Origin: an uncultured Hungatella sp. | GTDB taxonomy: Bacteria; Bacillota; Clostridia; Lachnospirales; Lachnospiraceae | Length of the DNA stretch: 53,391 nucleotides | Assembly (NCBI GenBank): GCA_949879025.1 | Contig: CATLBO010000008.1 | Coordinates: 1 to 53,391, forward strand | Direction of reading: 5' to 3' | In this document: piece after piece, positions 17,332-26,228 of the stretch | How positions within the stretch are numbered: position 1 is the first letter of the stretch | Layout: each line of letters starts with the position of its first letter | The notes under the pieces: model-generated | What the model was told of the DNA's origin: nothing | Database searches by the model: none | What the model saw: only the letters and a program-made list of their open reading frames with translations | Program-made: the position numbers and the translations under genes

Positions 17332-17404
17332 TGCGCCTTCAGGGACTCGAACCCTGGACAAATAGATTAAGAGTCTACTGCTCTACCAACTGAGCTAAAG
17401 GCGC
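17332..17404 (-). tRNA. tRNA-Lys (anticodon CTT), copy 1
   Basis: A 73-nt cloverleaf including the discriminator A. The acceptor stem GCGCCTT/AAGGCGC is a perfect 7 bp and the T arm is CAGGG-TTCGAGT-CCCTG. The anticodon stem GTAGA/TCTAT frames the loop CTCTTAA, placing CTT at positions 34-36. CCA is not encoded. It is identical in sequence to the copy 2.6 kb away. Confidence 0.95.
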
Positions 17405-17435
17405 TTTTATTAACTTGTCTTTTGGAACTTTCAAT

Positions 17436-17464
17436 ATTATACGTCCAATAGCTCCAAATGTCAA
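17436..17464 (-). promoter_or_regulatory. Promoter of tRNA-Lys copy 1
   Basis: On the minus strand TTGACA (17459-17464), 17 bp, and TATAAT (17436-17441) form a near-consensus promoter ~32 bp before the tRNA. Confidence 0.85.
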
Positions 17465-17476
17465 GCAGTTAATTTA

Positions 17477-17527
17477 TTCTGCCGGAAAAAATATTAAAGA
17501 ACCTGTTCTTCCGGCAGAAGTTTTTTT
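17477..17527. terminator. Hairpin after the DUF6709-like gene
   Basis: TTCTGCCGGAA pairs perfectly with TTCCGGCAGAA across a ~21-nt loop. The plus strand ends in TTTTTTT. It follows the minus-strand gene that stops at 17526 and may act in both directions. Confidence 0.6.
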
Positions 17528-18638
17528 ACAGCTGTGTAAATTCTCCGGCTCCCTCTCTCATTGCCGGATTATATTTTAAATCCAAAAATTGGCTGAAGTT
17601 TTTGCCATACATCTTTTCCAGTTCAGAACTATACCCCACAACCATATGGGGCTGCTCTTCCACGTATATCTTTAGGGCCTCCTGGGTATCTTTCTCAGAC
17701 AAGGCAATATGGAACACCTTTTTTTCCTTCGTAAACAGACGCATCTCACTTACGCTGTTTCGTCCGGTCCGCCTGAAGTAATAGCCCCACACCAGTTCTT
17801 TATTGGACAGAATCTGGGCAACATTGCCCTGCATATATACAGTCCATTTTTTCCCCAGCCATACGGTTTTATCAATAAGGTGCGCCTGTTTAAAATCTTC
17901 CTCAATAGCTGCTATGGAAGTCAAGCTGTCTTTCTGCAGATACTTCTGAATGTTTTTCATGTATGCATTGCCGAAAAAGCCCATGGTACTGATAATGGCA
18001 AACACCAAAAGACCGGCTGCCAAAGCCATCAAAACCCAAAATAAAGGAGCATTTAATCCGCCGATATTCTTCGTATCCAGTTCATAGAAATACATCTTGT
18101 CAAATTCTGACTCTGAAATGTCCAGCTTTCCAAGAGCCTGCCTGAAATACATCTCCGTCTGAGCATCCATAGGCGTCCAGACGCCTTTGACCGTAACCGG
18201 GTCCGGAGGCGCCACCTGGCCTGTCTCATCATTCCAGTAGGCAAATGCCTCATCTATTTTTGAAGCCATCTCCTGCTGTCTGCTCTTGTTCAGGTAAATG
18301 CTGTAAAAATACCATATGGATGCCTCTTTCTCATAATCATCTACAGACTGGAATGTGAGATAGCTGTATCCGTTTACACTGGTGCTGCTTCCTCCATACT
18401 TTCTTGTGGTGGTTGTGGTATGCTCTATGTAGTCATACAGAAAATATTCCGCATCAATTGTTACATACTTCCCTTTATAAGATTCCGGGTCTGCTGTAAT
18501 ATCCAGCCTTGTGGGTCCGGTTATCACATCAAATATTGCAAATTTTGTGACTGCCAGCAGTACAACAATGCCGATAACAGAAAATATAACTCTTAACATG
18601 TTGGACTTTTTCGCTTTTTTCTTAAGTGTTTCTACCAT
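17526..18638 (-). CDS. Membrane protein of unknown function (DUF6709-like)
   Basis: A 370-residue protein with two membrane helices: one at about 14-36 (MLRVIFSVIGIVVLLAVTKF) and one at about 198-220 (LFWVLMALAAGLLVFAIIST). The loop between them (about 160 residues) is probably outside the cell, starting GPTRLDITADPESYKGKYV. The C-terminal ~150 residues look like a cytosolic domain (KTVWLGKKWTVYMQGNVAQI, then ELVWGYYFRRTGRNSVSEMR), perhaps PH-like. It may belong to the DUF6709 group; I am not sure of that name. It is monocistronic, with a GGGGG-type ribosome site. Confidence 0.7.
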   Translation of the reverse strand: MVETLKKKAKKSNMLRVIFSVIGIVVLLAVTKFAIFDVITGPTRLDITADPESYKGKYVTIDAEYFLYDYIEHTTTTTRKYGGSSTSVNGYSYLTFQSVDDYEKEASIWYFYSIYLNKSRQQEMASKIDEAFAYWNDETGQVAPPDPVTVKGVWTPMDAQTEMYFRQALGKLDISESEFDKMYFYELDTKNIGGLNAPLFWVLMALAAGLLVFAIISTMGFFGNAYMKNIQKYLQKDSLTSIAAIEEDFKQAHLIDKTVWLGKKWTVYMQGNVAQILSNKELVWGYYFRRTGRNSVSEMRLFTKEKKVFHIALSEKDTQEALKIYVEEQPHMVVGYSSELEKMYGKNFSQFLDLKYNPAMREGAGEFTQL

Positions 18639-18815
18639 GGTTTTCCCCCCATACTATTCTCTATTTTTTGGACGGGTACACTGCCTGTCCTTATCTTATT
18701 ATAAATATTTTATTTCTTTTCGTCAATAAGCTCCTTTTTCCACCCTAAGCTTATCTGCTGTTTACTGGTATCCGGCAAACTGCAGGCTATGCTGCCATCT
18801 AAAACCCCATGCCCC

Positions 18816-19697
18816 TTACTTTTCATATTTTAAAAAGTAATGCAAGGCTCCCAGCAGATTGGCATCATTTCCTTTTTCGCATGCTACAATTTCAGGCTGA
18901 AGATACTCCATCTGCTGTCCCTTTACCAGTTCTTTATATGTTCTTCTAATATCTTCCATAATCTGGGGATTTCCGCTGATTCCGCCGCCGATAGCGATAA
19001 TCTCCGGATCATATGCGAACTGAACATTTACACATCCCACAGCCATGTAATGGAGAAATTCCTTTACCGCAGCGTCCGCTTCTTTGACGCCCTGTCCGGC
19101 TAATTCCATCAGTTCTTTCCCGTCCACCTGTTTCCCGCAAGCCTTACTATATCTCCTTGCCTCCTGCTCCAGGGTAAAATAACTCCAGCAAAGCAAAACC
19201 CCGTCTTTTATACCTCCCATAGGGAAATTGCCAATCTCCGCTTTATTCATGGTAGTTCCCGGATACAGCTCCCCGTTCTCTATTACCGCTCCGCCTACGC
19301 CGCTTCCCACAATAACAAATGCTATGTTTTTATGCTTTTTCCCCACTCCCAGCCATGCCTCTCCTAAAGCTGCAGCATTGGCATCATTAACCATGGAAAC
19401 CTTTTTAGAACCGCATCTTTCGGAAATCAACTTTTTCAGAGGACATTTATGAAGCTGTTCCACTGCGCTGATGCCATAAATAATCCCCTCTTCGCTGTGG
19501 ACTTCCCCTGGAAAACTGCAGGCGATTCCTTCTACTGGCTGTACGGTTTTATAAATAGCCTCTACCTGATCCAAAAAGCCCTCCAGAGTTTTCCCCACTG
19601 CCGTCTTTCCGTTCTCCAACATAACTCCGTTTTCGTCACACACAGCATATTTAATGCTTGTTCCCCCTGTATCCAGACATAAATATTTTTTTGCCAT
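18816..19697 (-). CDS. ROK family sugar kinase
   Basis: A 293-residue ROK kinase. The phosphate loop CLDTGGTSIKYAV is intact, as are VNDANAAALGEAWLG (catalytic Asp region), VIVGSGVGGAVIENG and ELYPGTTMNKAEIGNFPMGG. The usual CxCGxxGC zinc motif after the EIG segment is absent, as in some BglK-like beta-glucoside kinases. It most likely phosphorylates glucose or a glucoside. It stands alone between two tRNA-Lys genes; no transporter or glycosidase is adjacent to name the sugar. Confidence 0.88.
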   Translation of the reverse strand: MAKKYLCLDTGGTSIKYAVCDENGVMLENGKTAVGKTLEGFLDQVEAIYKTVQPVEGIACSFPGEVHSEEGIIYGISAVEQLHKCPLKKLISERCGSKKVSMVNDANAAALGEAWLGVGKKHKNIAFVIVGSGVGGAVIENGELYPGTTMNKAEIGNFPMGGIKDGVLLCWSYFTLEQEARRYSKACGKQVDGKELMELAGQGVKEADAAVKEFLHYMAVGCVNVQFAYDPEIIAIGGGISGNPQIMEDIRRTYKELVKGQQMEYLQPEIVACEKGNDANLLGALHYFLKYEK

Positions 19698-19884
19698 TAA
19701 TTATATTTCCCCCTTTATTCACCTTATCTATTTTACTTCTGCTTACATTGTACAAGCTTGATAAAGTCCTGTCAAATCTTTGTTGTAAATGAATCTGTGC
19801 AGCCTTTTCCAGATATGTAAGCTTACAGCTCCGCCATATAAGCGTCTGAAGCTTCCGGCTTCACGGTTAAAGAATTTCCACAGC

Positions 19885-19930
19885 AAAAAAGCACCGGCCC
19901 CAATGCTCCTTGTCATCAAAACCAGTACTT
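19885..19930 (-). terminator. Terminator of the second tRNA-Lys gene
   Basis: On the minus strand AGTACTGG pairs with CCGGTGCT (two wobbles), followed by TTTTTT. It is analogous to the terminator of the first tRNA copy. Confidence 0.65.
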
Positions 19931-19933
19931 TGC

Positions 19934-20006
19934 TGCGCCTTCAGGGACTCGAACCCTGGACAAATAGATTAAGAGTCTACTGCTCTACCAACTGAGCTAA
20001 AGGCGC
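19934..20006 (-). tRNA. tRNA-Lys (anticodon CTT), copy 2
   Basis: The 72-nt body is identical to copy 1 at 17332-17404, with the same discriminator A, the loop CTCTTAA and no encoded CCA. Flanking sequence differs apart from a short CCAGTA match on the 3' side, so the two copies have separate promoters and terminators. Confidence 0.95.
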
Positions 20007-20049
20007 TTTCTGTTATTAACTTTTATGTTGTCTCCGCAACACAAACATT

Positions 20050-20078
20050 ATACTACCGCATGATACGTCAAATGTCAA
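20050..20078 (-). promoter_or_regulatory. Promoter of tRNA-Lys copy 2
   Basis: On the minus strand TTGACA (20073-20078), 17 bp, and TAGTAT (20050-20055), ~44 bp before the tRNA. Confidence 0.7.
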
Positions 20079-20215
20079 CCCTTATTTTTCACAAATTTTC
20101 CATAATTCCTCATGGGCTGTTACAATTCGGCAGCCTTCGCCAAATAGTGCGCCTATCCGCCTTTTTAATTCCATACGATTCAGAAGCATCTTTCGCTTTC
20201 CGCTCTATTATGCAT

Positions 20216-20252
20216 CCTCCAGGCTAACCGCCGCATGCGGTTAGCCTGGAGG
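20216..20252. other. Perfect 15-bp inverted repeat after trx
   Basis: CCTCCAGGCTAACCG (20216-20230) and its exact complement (20238-20252) flank a 7-nt loop, 36 nt past the thioredoxin stop. There is no T tract on either side, so it is either a terminator variant or an mRNA 3'-end stabiliser. The rest of the 20007-20287 gap holds the tRNA promoter and nothing else I can identify. Confidence 0.7.
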
Positions 20253-20287
20253 GCAGACAGACAGCAGCTATAAAACTCCTTGCTGCC

Positions 20288-20605
20288 TTACAGCATTTCC
20301 TCAATCGCAGCTACCAGGGTTCTCTTGTCCTGCATTCCTATCATCTTCTTAACAGCTTTCCCGCTTTTAAACACCAAAAACGTAGGAATTGACATAATGC
20401 CATATTCCATGGCAATATCCTGATTCTCATCCGTATTGATCTTGCCTACTTTTGCCTTTCCTTCATATTCCTCCGCCAATGTCTCTACCACCGGAGCCAT
20501 TGCCTTGCATGGGCCGCACCAGTCTGCATAGAAATCCACCAGCACAGGAATCTCAGACTGATAAACCTCTGTCTCAAAGTTGCTGCTTGTTAGTTTCATC
20601 GCCAT
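20288..20605 (-). CDS. trxA: Thioredoxin
   Basis: A 105-residue thioredoxin. The redox site is ADWCGPCKAMAPVV, the cis-Pro loop is YGIMSIPTFLVFKSGK, and the N terminus MAMKLTSSNFETEV leads into VDFYADW. It reduces protein disulfides in the cytosol, normally with thioredoxin reductase (not in this window). An AGGAGG site lies directly before the start. It sits 12 nt downstream of a 65-residue lysine-rich protein and probably shares its transcript. Confidence 0.97.
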   Translation of the reverse strand: MAMKLTSSNFETEVYQSEIPVLVDFYADWCGPCKAMAPVVETLAEEYEGKAKVGKINTDENQDIAMEYGIMSIPTFLVFKSGKAVKKMIGMQDKRTLVAAIEEML

Positions 20606-20617
20606 ATCGTTTTCCTC

Positions 20618-20815
20618 CTATTTTTTAGCATCCTTTTTGCCTCCGTCTTTAAGAGCCTTTTCCGCCTCTTTCAAAGACTTCTGCCATTTGATTACTTTCT
20701 TATTAAGTTCTGTCTTGTCACAGGTTGCCTGCTGCAGTTTTTTGATAATTGTTTCTTTCATAGCCATGGGTACCGCTCCGTATCCGCTTTCTAATAAGAT
20801 ACGCAGAATCCCCAT
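20618..20815 (-). CDS. Small lysine-rich hypothetical protein
   Basis: A 65-residue protein that I do not recognise. The second half (KKVIKWQKSLKEAEKALKDG) is a lysine-rich amphipathic helix, possibly a coiled coil, ending in KKDAKK. There are two plausible starts: the ATG at 20815, or the Met-17 codon (MAMKETI) 48 nt later, which has a GGAG about 12 nt upstream. It lies between trmB and trxA on the same strand with short gaps, so it is probably co-transcribed. Confidence 0.55.
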   Translation of the reverse strand: MGILRILLESGYGAVPMAMKETIIKKLQQATCDKTELNKKVIKWQKSLKEAEKALKDGGKKDAKK

Positions 20816-20846
20816 TTCTATTCCGGACCCTGGCCCATTGATCCCT

Positions 20847-21491
20847 TTATAAAGCCATCCTTTGTGCAGTCAGCTTGCAGATAGGCTTTCCTTCCGCTGA
20901 AAACTTTGTTTCATACTCCGTCATCACATTGCCTTCTGCATAAGGGCTGTGATGTAAGTCAAAAGTCTGCAGCGTTATTGTCCATCCGGCTTTTGGAATG
21001 GACTCCAGGGAATAATCAAACAGCCCTCTGTTATCCGTCTTAAACTCCACAGTCCCCTGAGCCTTCAGAATCTTATCATAAACTGCCATGAATTCCGGGG
21101 ACGTAAGCCGCCGCTTGGCATGGCGGTCTTTGGGCCATGGATCAGAGAAGTTAAGGTAAATCCTGCTGACCTCCCCCGGGGCAAATACATCTGCCAGAGC
21201 CCTGGCATCTATCCGCAAAAACCACAAATTAGGTAAATCCTTGCCCTTTCGTTTCTGAATAGCTTTTAAAAGCACACTGGAGTACATCTCAATCCCCACA
21301 TAATTAACATCAGGGTTTGCCGCAGCCAGTTCCATAAGAAACTTCCCTTTTCCCATGCCCACCTCAATAACCACAGGATTTTCACTGCCAAACACCTGTG
21401 CCCAACAGCCTTTATTCTCCTGGGGGTTCTGAATCACATAGGGACTCTCTGCAATCTGCTCCTCTGCGCCCGGAATATGTCGCAATCTCAT
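20847..21491 (-). CDS. trmB: tRNA (guanine-N7)-methyltransferase
   Basis: A 214-residue SAM-dependent enzyme that methylates G46 of tRNAs. Motifs are PVVIEVGMGKGKFLMELAAA (SAM site), YVGIEMYSSVLLKAIQK, IYLNFSDPWPKDRHAKRRL (active-site DPWPK) and VEFKTDNRGLFDYSLE. The start is the ATG at 21491, preceded by GGAGGAAAGG; a longer in-frame start lies upstream of this site and is not supported. It leads a short operon with the small lysine-rich protein and trxA. Confidence 0.96.
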   Translation of the reverse strand: MRLRHIPGAEEQIAESPYVIQNPQENKGCWAQVFGSENPVVIEVGMGKGKFLMELAAANPDVNYVGIEMYSSVLLKAIQKRKGKDLPNLWFLRIDARALADVFAPGEVSRIYLNFSDPWPKDRHAKRRLTSPEFMAVYDKILKAQGTVEFKTDNRGLFDYSLESIPKAGWTITLQTFDLHHSPYAEGNVMTEYETKFSAEGKPICKLTAQRMAL

Positions 21492-21670
21492 AAGCCTTTC
21501 CTCCGGAAAATCATTATTCTCCCATTCTAACACCCAAATCAATTCTTTTCAAGTTCTATCTTTTTCTTACATTTTTAGTAACAACATCAAATTTTACGTG
21601 CATAAATTGTCAAATAATAGTATAATAAGAATATTGACTGCACGGCACTTCTATTACTAAGGAGGTTTTT

Positions 21671-22609
21671 ATGGCTGCACCGGATATTGCAAACACCTGG
21701 GGAGATATACGTCAGGGTGTAAAAGATGCTGAGGTTTTGATCGGTCAGAAACAATACAATCTGGCTATGATAAAATCTCGCCAGGTTCTTGAGCTTATGG
21801 TGAATTATTTATGCAGCAACGCTGCTGTTGCTGAGGAAGATCTGGCGTCTTCTATTGATTCTCTCTATGACTGCCAGTGGATTGATAAAACCACCTGCGA
21901 ACATTATCATAAAATACGTATGTTAGGAAATAAGGCTGTTCATGAAGGCAATGATGATGCCTATGATGCCAATCAGGCATACCACCTGCTTTCCCAGGAA
22001 GTCTATACCTTTGCCAATGAGTACAAGTCAAAAAGGGGACGGCCTTCTTCTGGTTCTTCCAAGCGCACTGCCTCAAGGCCTGCCGGAAACAGAAGCCAAG
22101 GCGGCAGAAGTACCTCAGGCAGGGGGTCTTCAGGCAGAGGTTCCAGTTCCAGGAACCAAAGAGGACCGTCTTCTTCCAGAAGCAGGCGGCGGCCGCCTTC
22201 ACAGGGATTTTCCGTATCTCCGGTTGACCTTATCCGTCTTGGTCTTGCTGTGGCGGTTATTGTGATCATCGTGGTGCTTGTACGGGTGCTGAACCCCAAT
22301 AAGCCTGATGAGGAAAAAGAGACTTCTGCTTCAGCCCCCACAGAAACCTTTGCCCCTGTTACAGAACCATCCACAACGGCTCCCGTTCCGATTGAAACCA
22401 TGGCGGAAACTACTCCTGCCCCGGTTTACAAAATCTCCGCTGACATACTGAATGTGCGCTCCGAGCCCTCTACTGCAGGAGAAAAGCTTGGAACTCTGGA
22501 AAACGGCACTATCGTAGATTATGTGGAAGACTATGATGATGAGTGGGCCATCATCAATTTTAACGGACAGCAGGCCTACGTAAATAAGCAGTTCCTAACC
22601 CATGATTAA
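21671..22609 (+). CDS. DUF4145 / SH3-domain membrane protein
   Basis: A 312-residue protein in four parts. Residues 1-120 are a helical DUF4145-like domain (IKSRQVLELMVNYLCSN, KIRMLGNKAVHEGNDDAYDA) of the kind found in HEPN-related proteins. Residues 125-180 are a Ser/Arg/Gly-rich low-complexity stretch. One membrane helix lies at about 190-212 (LGLAVAVIVIIVVLVRVL). A Thr/Pro-rich linker leads to a C-terminal SH3_3 domain (ADILNVRSEPSTAGEKLGTL). The topology implies a cytosolic N terminus and an extracellular SH3 that could touch the wall. It is monocistronic with an AAGGAGG site. Confidence 0.82.
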   Translation: MAAPDIANTWGDIRQGVKDAEVLIGQKQYNLAMIKSRQVLELMVNYLCSNAAVAEEDLASSIDSLYDCQWIDKTTCEHYHKIRMLGNKAVHEGNDDAYDANQAYHLLSQEVYTFANEYKSKRGRPSSGSSKRTASRPAGNRSQGGRSTSGRGSSGRGSSSRNQRGPSSSRSRRRPPSQGFSVSPVDLIRLGLAVAVIVIIVVLVRVLNPNKPDEEKETSASAPTETFAPVTEPSTTAPVPIETMAETTPAPVYKISADILNVRSEPSTAGEKLGTLENGTIVDYVEDYDDEWAIINFNGQQAYVNKQFLTHD

Positions 22610-22650
22610 CCGCTGAATTTAAACGCAAAAACAGTAAAAAGCTTTCAAGG

Positions 22651-22694
22651 CTGCCGCATTAAACCCCATGCTTCTCCTTAATGCGGCAGTTTCT
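22651..22694 (+). terminator. Terminator after the DUF4145/SH3 gene
   Basis: CTGCCGCATTAA (22651-22662) pairs perfectly with TTAATGCGGCAG (22678-22689), followed by TTTCTT. Confidence 0.85.
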
Positions 22695-22739
22695 TATTAT
22701 AATATTGATCTTTCTGAATAATAATTTCAAGTTTTCCTC

Positions 22740-22768
22740 TTGTCTCCTGACTTAGATTATACTATAAT
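22740..22768 (+). promoter_or_regulatory. Promoter of the DUF1461-dacF-kdpDE-like operon
   Basis: TTGTCT (22740-22745), a 17-bp spacer and TATAAT (22763-22768), ~60 bp upstream of the DUF1461 gene. Confidence 0.65.
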
Positions 22769-22827
22769 TCCGATATACGGCTGTGGCGGACAAAGCCATA
22801 TAAAAATAAATCGGGAGGCATTTTGTT

Positions 22828-23529
22828 ATGAAATTTGTCCACTATGCTCTTGGCATTCTTTTTACCTTTTGTCTGATTATTACGCTTCTTATCACCTCGG
22901 TAGAAGCTGTCACTTACTGGACTCCCGGATACTATGAAACGGAATATACCAAATACAATGTCACTGCCCATGTCCGCATGGAGATGGACGACCTGCTGGA
23001 TGTAACCCAGGAAATGATGGCTTATCTGCGAGGCCGCAGGGACGATCTCCATGTCCCTACTATCATTGACGGTCAGCCTCGGGAATTTTTCAACCAACGG
23101 GAGATTGCACATATGGAAGATGTGCGCAGGCTTTTTCTGGGCGGTCTTGCACTCCGCCGTATCTGTATCATAGGAGCTGCTGTCTGTCTGGTCCTCTTGA
23201 TTCGGTTAAACGCTGATATTAAAAAAGTTCTTCCCGCCTCCGTGTGTGGGGGGACAGGCCTGTTTTTTACTGCCGCATGCGGTCTGGCGGCACTGATATC
23301 CACAGACTTTACCAAGTATTTTATTATTTTCCACCAAATATTTTTTGACAATGACCTTTGGATTTTGGACGGGCGCACCGATCTTTTAATCAACATTGTA
23401 CCAGAACCCTTTTTTATGGATACAGCCGCACGGATTGGAATCCTGTTTGCTGGTTCTGTGCTTATAATTTTTTTCATATGCTTTTTCTTTGTTTTTGGCC
23501 GCCGAAGATTGAAACATCATGGAGATTGA
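22828..23529 (+). CDS. DUF1461 / TIGR01906 integral membrane protein
   Basis: A 233-residue membrane protein with helices at about 5-25, 110-130, 142-160 and 205-228. The long first loop contains YNVTAHVRMEMDDLLDVTQE and NQREIAHMEDVRRLF. The later segment FHQIFFDNDLWILDGRTD with LINIVPEPFFMDTAAR is the family hallmark of DUF1461 (TIGR01906). Members are found across Clostridia and their function is not known. It starts an operon, 6 nt before the D,D-carboxypeptidase gene, so a cell-envelope role is plausible. Confidence 0.88.
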   Translation: MKFVHYALGILFTFCLIITLLITSVEAVTYWTPGYYETEYTKYNVTAHVRMEMDDLLDVTQEMMAYLRGRRDDLHVPTIIDGQPREFFNQREIAHMEDVRRLFLGGLALRRICIIGAAVCLVLLIRLNADIKKVLPASVCGGTGLFFTAACGLAALISTDFTKYFIIFHQIFFDNDLWILDGRTDLLINIVPEPFFMDTAARIGILFAGSVLIIFFICFFFVFGRRRLKHHGD

Positions 23530-23535
23530 TAACAG

Positions 23536-25134
23536 ATGAAACGAATACTAGCTTTTATATTATGTACTGCTTTTTTAACCGGACTTCTTCCCTCGGCCGC
23601 CTATGGTGCTTCCCCCTGGCCTGACAACATTTCCATCCAGGCGGAAGGCGGCATCGTCATGGACGCAGATACGGGAACCATCTTGTACGGAAAAAATGCA
23701 CATACCGCCTATTACCCTGCCAGTATTACCAAAATCCTGACAGCTCTTATTGTCATTGAGCGATGCGATCTGGACGAGATGGTCACGTTTTCGCACAATG
23801 CGGTTTACAATGTAGAAGAGGGAAGTAAAAGCGCCGGCCTGGATGAGGGAGATGTACTAAGCGTCAGAGACTGCCTGTATGCTCTCCTGCTGCAGTCCGC
23901 CAATGAATCGGCCAATGCCCTGGCAGAACATGTTGCTGGAAGCGTAGAAGCGTTTGCAGATATTATGAACGCCCGGGCAGCCTCTCTGGGCTGTCAGGAT
24001 TCTCATTTTGCCAATCCCAGCGGCCTTAATGACCCGAACCATTATACTTCTGCATACGATATGGCCCTCATTGGACGGGCCGCTCTCAATAATGAAACTT
24101 TTATGGGAATCGACTCCACCCTTTACTACGATCTTCCTGCAACCAAGCGGAACCGTGAAGGGCTGCGTATCTACCCCGGCCACAAGATGATAAAGAAAAA
24201 CATGCCAGAATATTACAGCGGTGCTCTGGGTGGAAAAACCGGATACACCTCTATTGCCGGCAACACCTTGGTGACATTTGCCCGGCGTGACGGCATGACT
24301 CTGGTGGCAGTTGTTTTAAATGGCCATGCTTCCCACTATGTTGATACCAAGGCCATGCTTAATTTTGGTTTCAAAAATTTTCTGACCGTATCTGCTGCTG
24401 ACTTTGATACGGATTTTACATCTGTGGAAAATGATATGGTCATAGCCGACCTGTCCCCCACAGGGCTGTCTGGCCTGGAATTAGAGCCAAATATGAAGAT
24501 AACCATTCCCAAAGACGCCGCCTTTGACGCTGTTACCTCTCAGCTTGCTTATGACCTGACTGCCGACGACCCTCCAGGTTCCATCGCCAGGGTCCAATAT
24601 TATTGGAATGACCTTAAGATCGGATATACCTATTTGACCGTAAAGGCCATGTCCCCTGATCAGGTTATGCTGCCTGCTGCCGTTGTCTCCTTAGCAGAAT
24701 CAGGAAGCCAGGAACAGACGCCAGACAGCTTGACAGGAGAAGACGTTTCTCCTGCCCGTGCCGCTCTCCTGCCGGCAGATCAGGCAGTCAGTCCGCAGGC
24801 AGCTTTTAATGAAGAAGAAGGCGTCATGGAAGATGCTTCCGGCAGTTCCCCAATTACTGCAGTCCTGAATTTTTTTGCATCTGTCCCCAGTGTCGTATGG
24901 CTGATTACAACAGGTGTTTTTGCTGCCGCCGCTGCTGCCGGATGTATGTTCTTTCTTAAGCAGCGCCGCAGACAGCGGGAAGACGAAGCCCGGATGGCAC
25001 GCCGGCAGCGGCGCCTGGAACGTCTTCAGGAATCCGGCATTTCCACTGAACAATTTGAATTCCTGGTACAGCAGAAACGTTCCCTGGCAGCAAAGAAAAG
25101 CGGCGTTGGCAGCAATTGGAAAAAAATGTTATGA
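23536..25134 (+). CDS. D-alanyl-D-alanine carboxypeptidase (DacF-like)
   Basis: A 532-residue class A, low-molecular-weight penicillin-binding protein that trims the terminal D-Ala of peptidoglycan. After a signal peptide (about 1-25) come the catalytic SITK (Ser63/Lys66), SAN (121-123) and KTG (234-236) motifs. A PBP5-like C-terminal beta domain (about 275-380) and an acidic linker follow. Unusually, the C terminus has a membrane helix (about 452-478) and then a ~50-residue highly charged cytosolic helix (RRRQREDEARMARRQRRLER). The stop overlaps the next start codon as ATGA. Confidence 0.93.
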   Translation: MKRILAFILCTAFLTGLLPSAAYGASPWPDNISIQAEGGIVMDADTGTILYGKNAHTAYYPASITKILTALIVIERCDLDEMVTFSHNAVYNVEEGSKSAGLDEGDVLSVRDCLYALLLQSANESANALAEHVAGSVEAFADIMNARAASLGCQDSHFANPSGLNDPNHYTSAYDMALIGRAALNNETFMGIDSTLYYDLPATKRNREGLRIYPGHKMIKKNMPEYYSGALGGKTGYTSIAGNTLVTFARRDGMTLVAVVLNGHASHYVDTKAMLNFGFKNFLTVSAADFDTDFTSVENDMVIADLSPTGLSGLELEPNMKITIPKDAAFDAVTSQLAYDLTADDPPGSIARVQYYWNDLKIGYTYLTVKAMSPDQVMLPAAVVSLAESGSQEQTPDSLTGEDVSPARAALLPADQAVSPQAAFNEEEGVMEDASGSSPITAVLNFFASVPSVVWLITTGVFAAAAAAGCMFFLKQRRRQREDEARMARRQRRLERLQESGISTEQFEFLVQQKRSLAAKKSGVGSNWKKML

Positions 25135-26228
25135 AACGATCCATTTTACTCCATAATATTAAAATTACCGTTTTCTTTCTGACTGCTGCCACATTGCTCT
25201 CCACTGTTTTTTTTCTGTTATCCAACAACTCAGCCAATGTTGCCATCATCTATGTTTTGGCTACGGTTTTAGTTGCCCGCAATACGTCCGGATATGTGCC
25301 TGGAATTGTAGCAGCATTTCTCAGTGTGGTGTTTATCAATTTTGTATTTACCTATCCTTACATGGCGCTGAATTTTACCTTAGACGGATACCCGGTTACC
25401 TTTCTGGGCATGGTAATTATAGCTTCCCTTACCAGTACCCTTACCACCCATCTTAAGGAACAGACTCGGATTTTAAAAGAGCGGGAGCATATGCTTATAG
25501 AAGCAGAGAAAGAAAAGATGAGGGCCAACCTTCTGCGGGCTATTTCCCATGATCTGCGGACTCCTCTTACCGGAATCATCGGAGCGGCGGAGTCCTATCT
25601 GGAACAGGAATCCCTGTTAAATGAATGGGAAAAGGACAGGCTGGTGGAAACGATTTCCGAAGATGCACAATGGCTTCTTCACATGGTGGAAAACCTCTTA
25701 TCTGTTACAAGAATAAATAATCAGACAGCTTGTGTAAAAACCGCTCTGGAGCCTCTTGAGGAAGTAGTCTCTTCCGCCCTGCAGCGATTTCACAAACGCC
25801 TGCCTGAGTCAAAAGTCCAGGCCCAGATTCCTGATGAACTGATTATGATTCCCATGGACGCAACTTTAATTGAGCAGGTGCTGATTAACCTTTTAGAAAA
25901 CGCAGTCTACCACAGCGGCACTGAGCTGCCTGTCAGCCTAAACGTAACTGTTGACAGCCGCCAGGCATCTTTTCATATTCGTGACTATGGTTTAGGTCTT
26001 GAGTCTGAAGCCCTGGATTCCCTTTTTGATGGATACGCCCTTACGAAAAACCACAGCAGCGATTCCCATAAAGGAATGGGCATTGGCCTATCCATCTGCA
26101 AGACGATTATTAATGCCCACCATGGGCAGATTTTTGCAAAAAATCACTCCGACGGAGCGGAATTTACATTTACATTACCTTTAGGAGAATATACTCATGA
26201 GTCAGAAATTGACAGTAGTAATTATTGA
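25131..26228 (+). CDS. KdpD-like sensor histidine kinase lacking the KdpD N-domain
   Basis: A 365-residue membrane kinase. Residues 10-105 hold closely spaced helices of the DUF4118 type seen in the middle of KdpD (NVAIIYVLATVLVARNTSGY, FINFVFTYPY). The HisKA box LRAISHDLRTPLTGIIGAAE places the phospho-His at 140. HATPase motifs are NLLENAVYHSG, IRDYGLGL and GMGIGLSICKTII. The large N-terminal KdpD and USP sensor domains of full-length KdpD are missing. The start at 25131 overlaps the dacF stop; the gene overlaps the regulator gene by 32 nt. Confidence 0.9.
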   Translation: MKRSILLHNIKITVFFLTAATLLSTVFFLLSNNSANVAIIYVLATVLVARNTSGYVPGIVAAFLSVVFINFVFTYPYMALNFTLDGYPVTFLGMVIIASLTSTLTTHLKEQTRILKEREHMLIEAEKEKMRANLLRAISHDLRTPLTGIIGAAESYLEQESLLNEWEKDRLVETISEDAQWLLHMVENLLSVTRINNQTACVKTALEPLEEVVSSALQRFHKRLPESKVQAQIPDELIMIPMDATLIEQVLINLLENAVYHSGTELPVSLNVTVDSRQASFHIRDYGLGLESEALDSLFDGYALTKNHSSDSHKGMGIGLSICKTIINAHHGQIFAKNHSDGAEFTFTLPLGEYTHESEIDSSNY

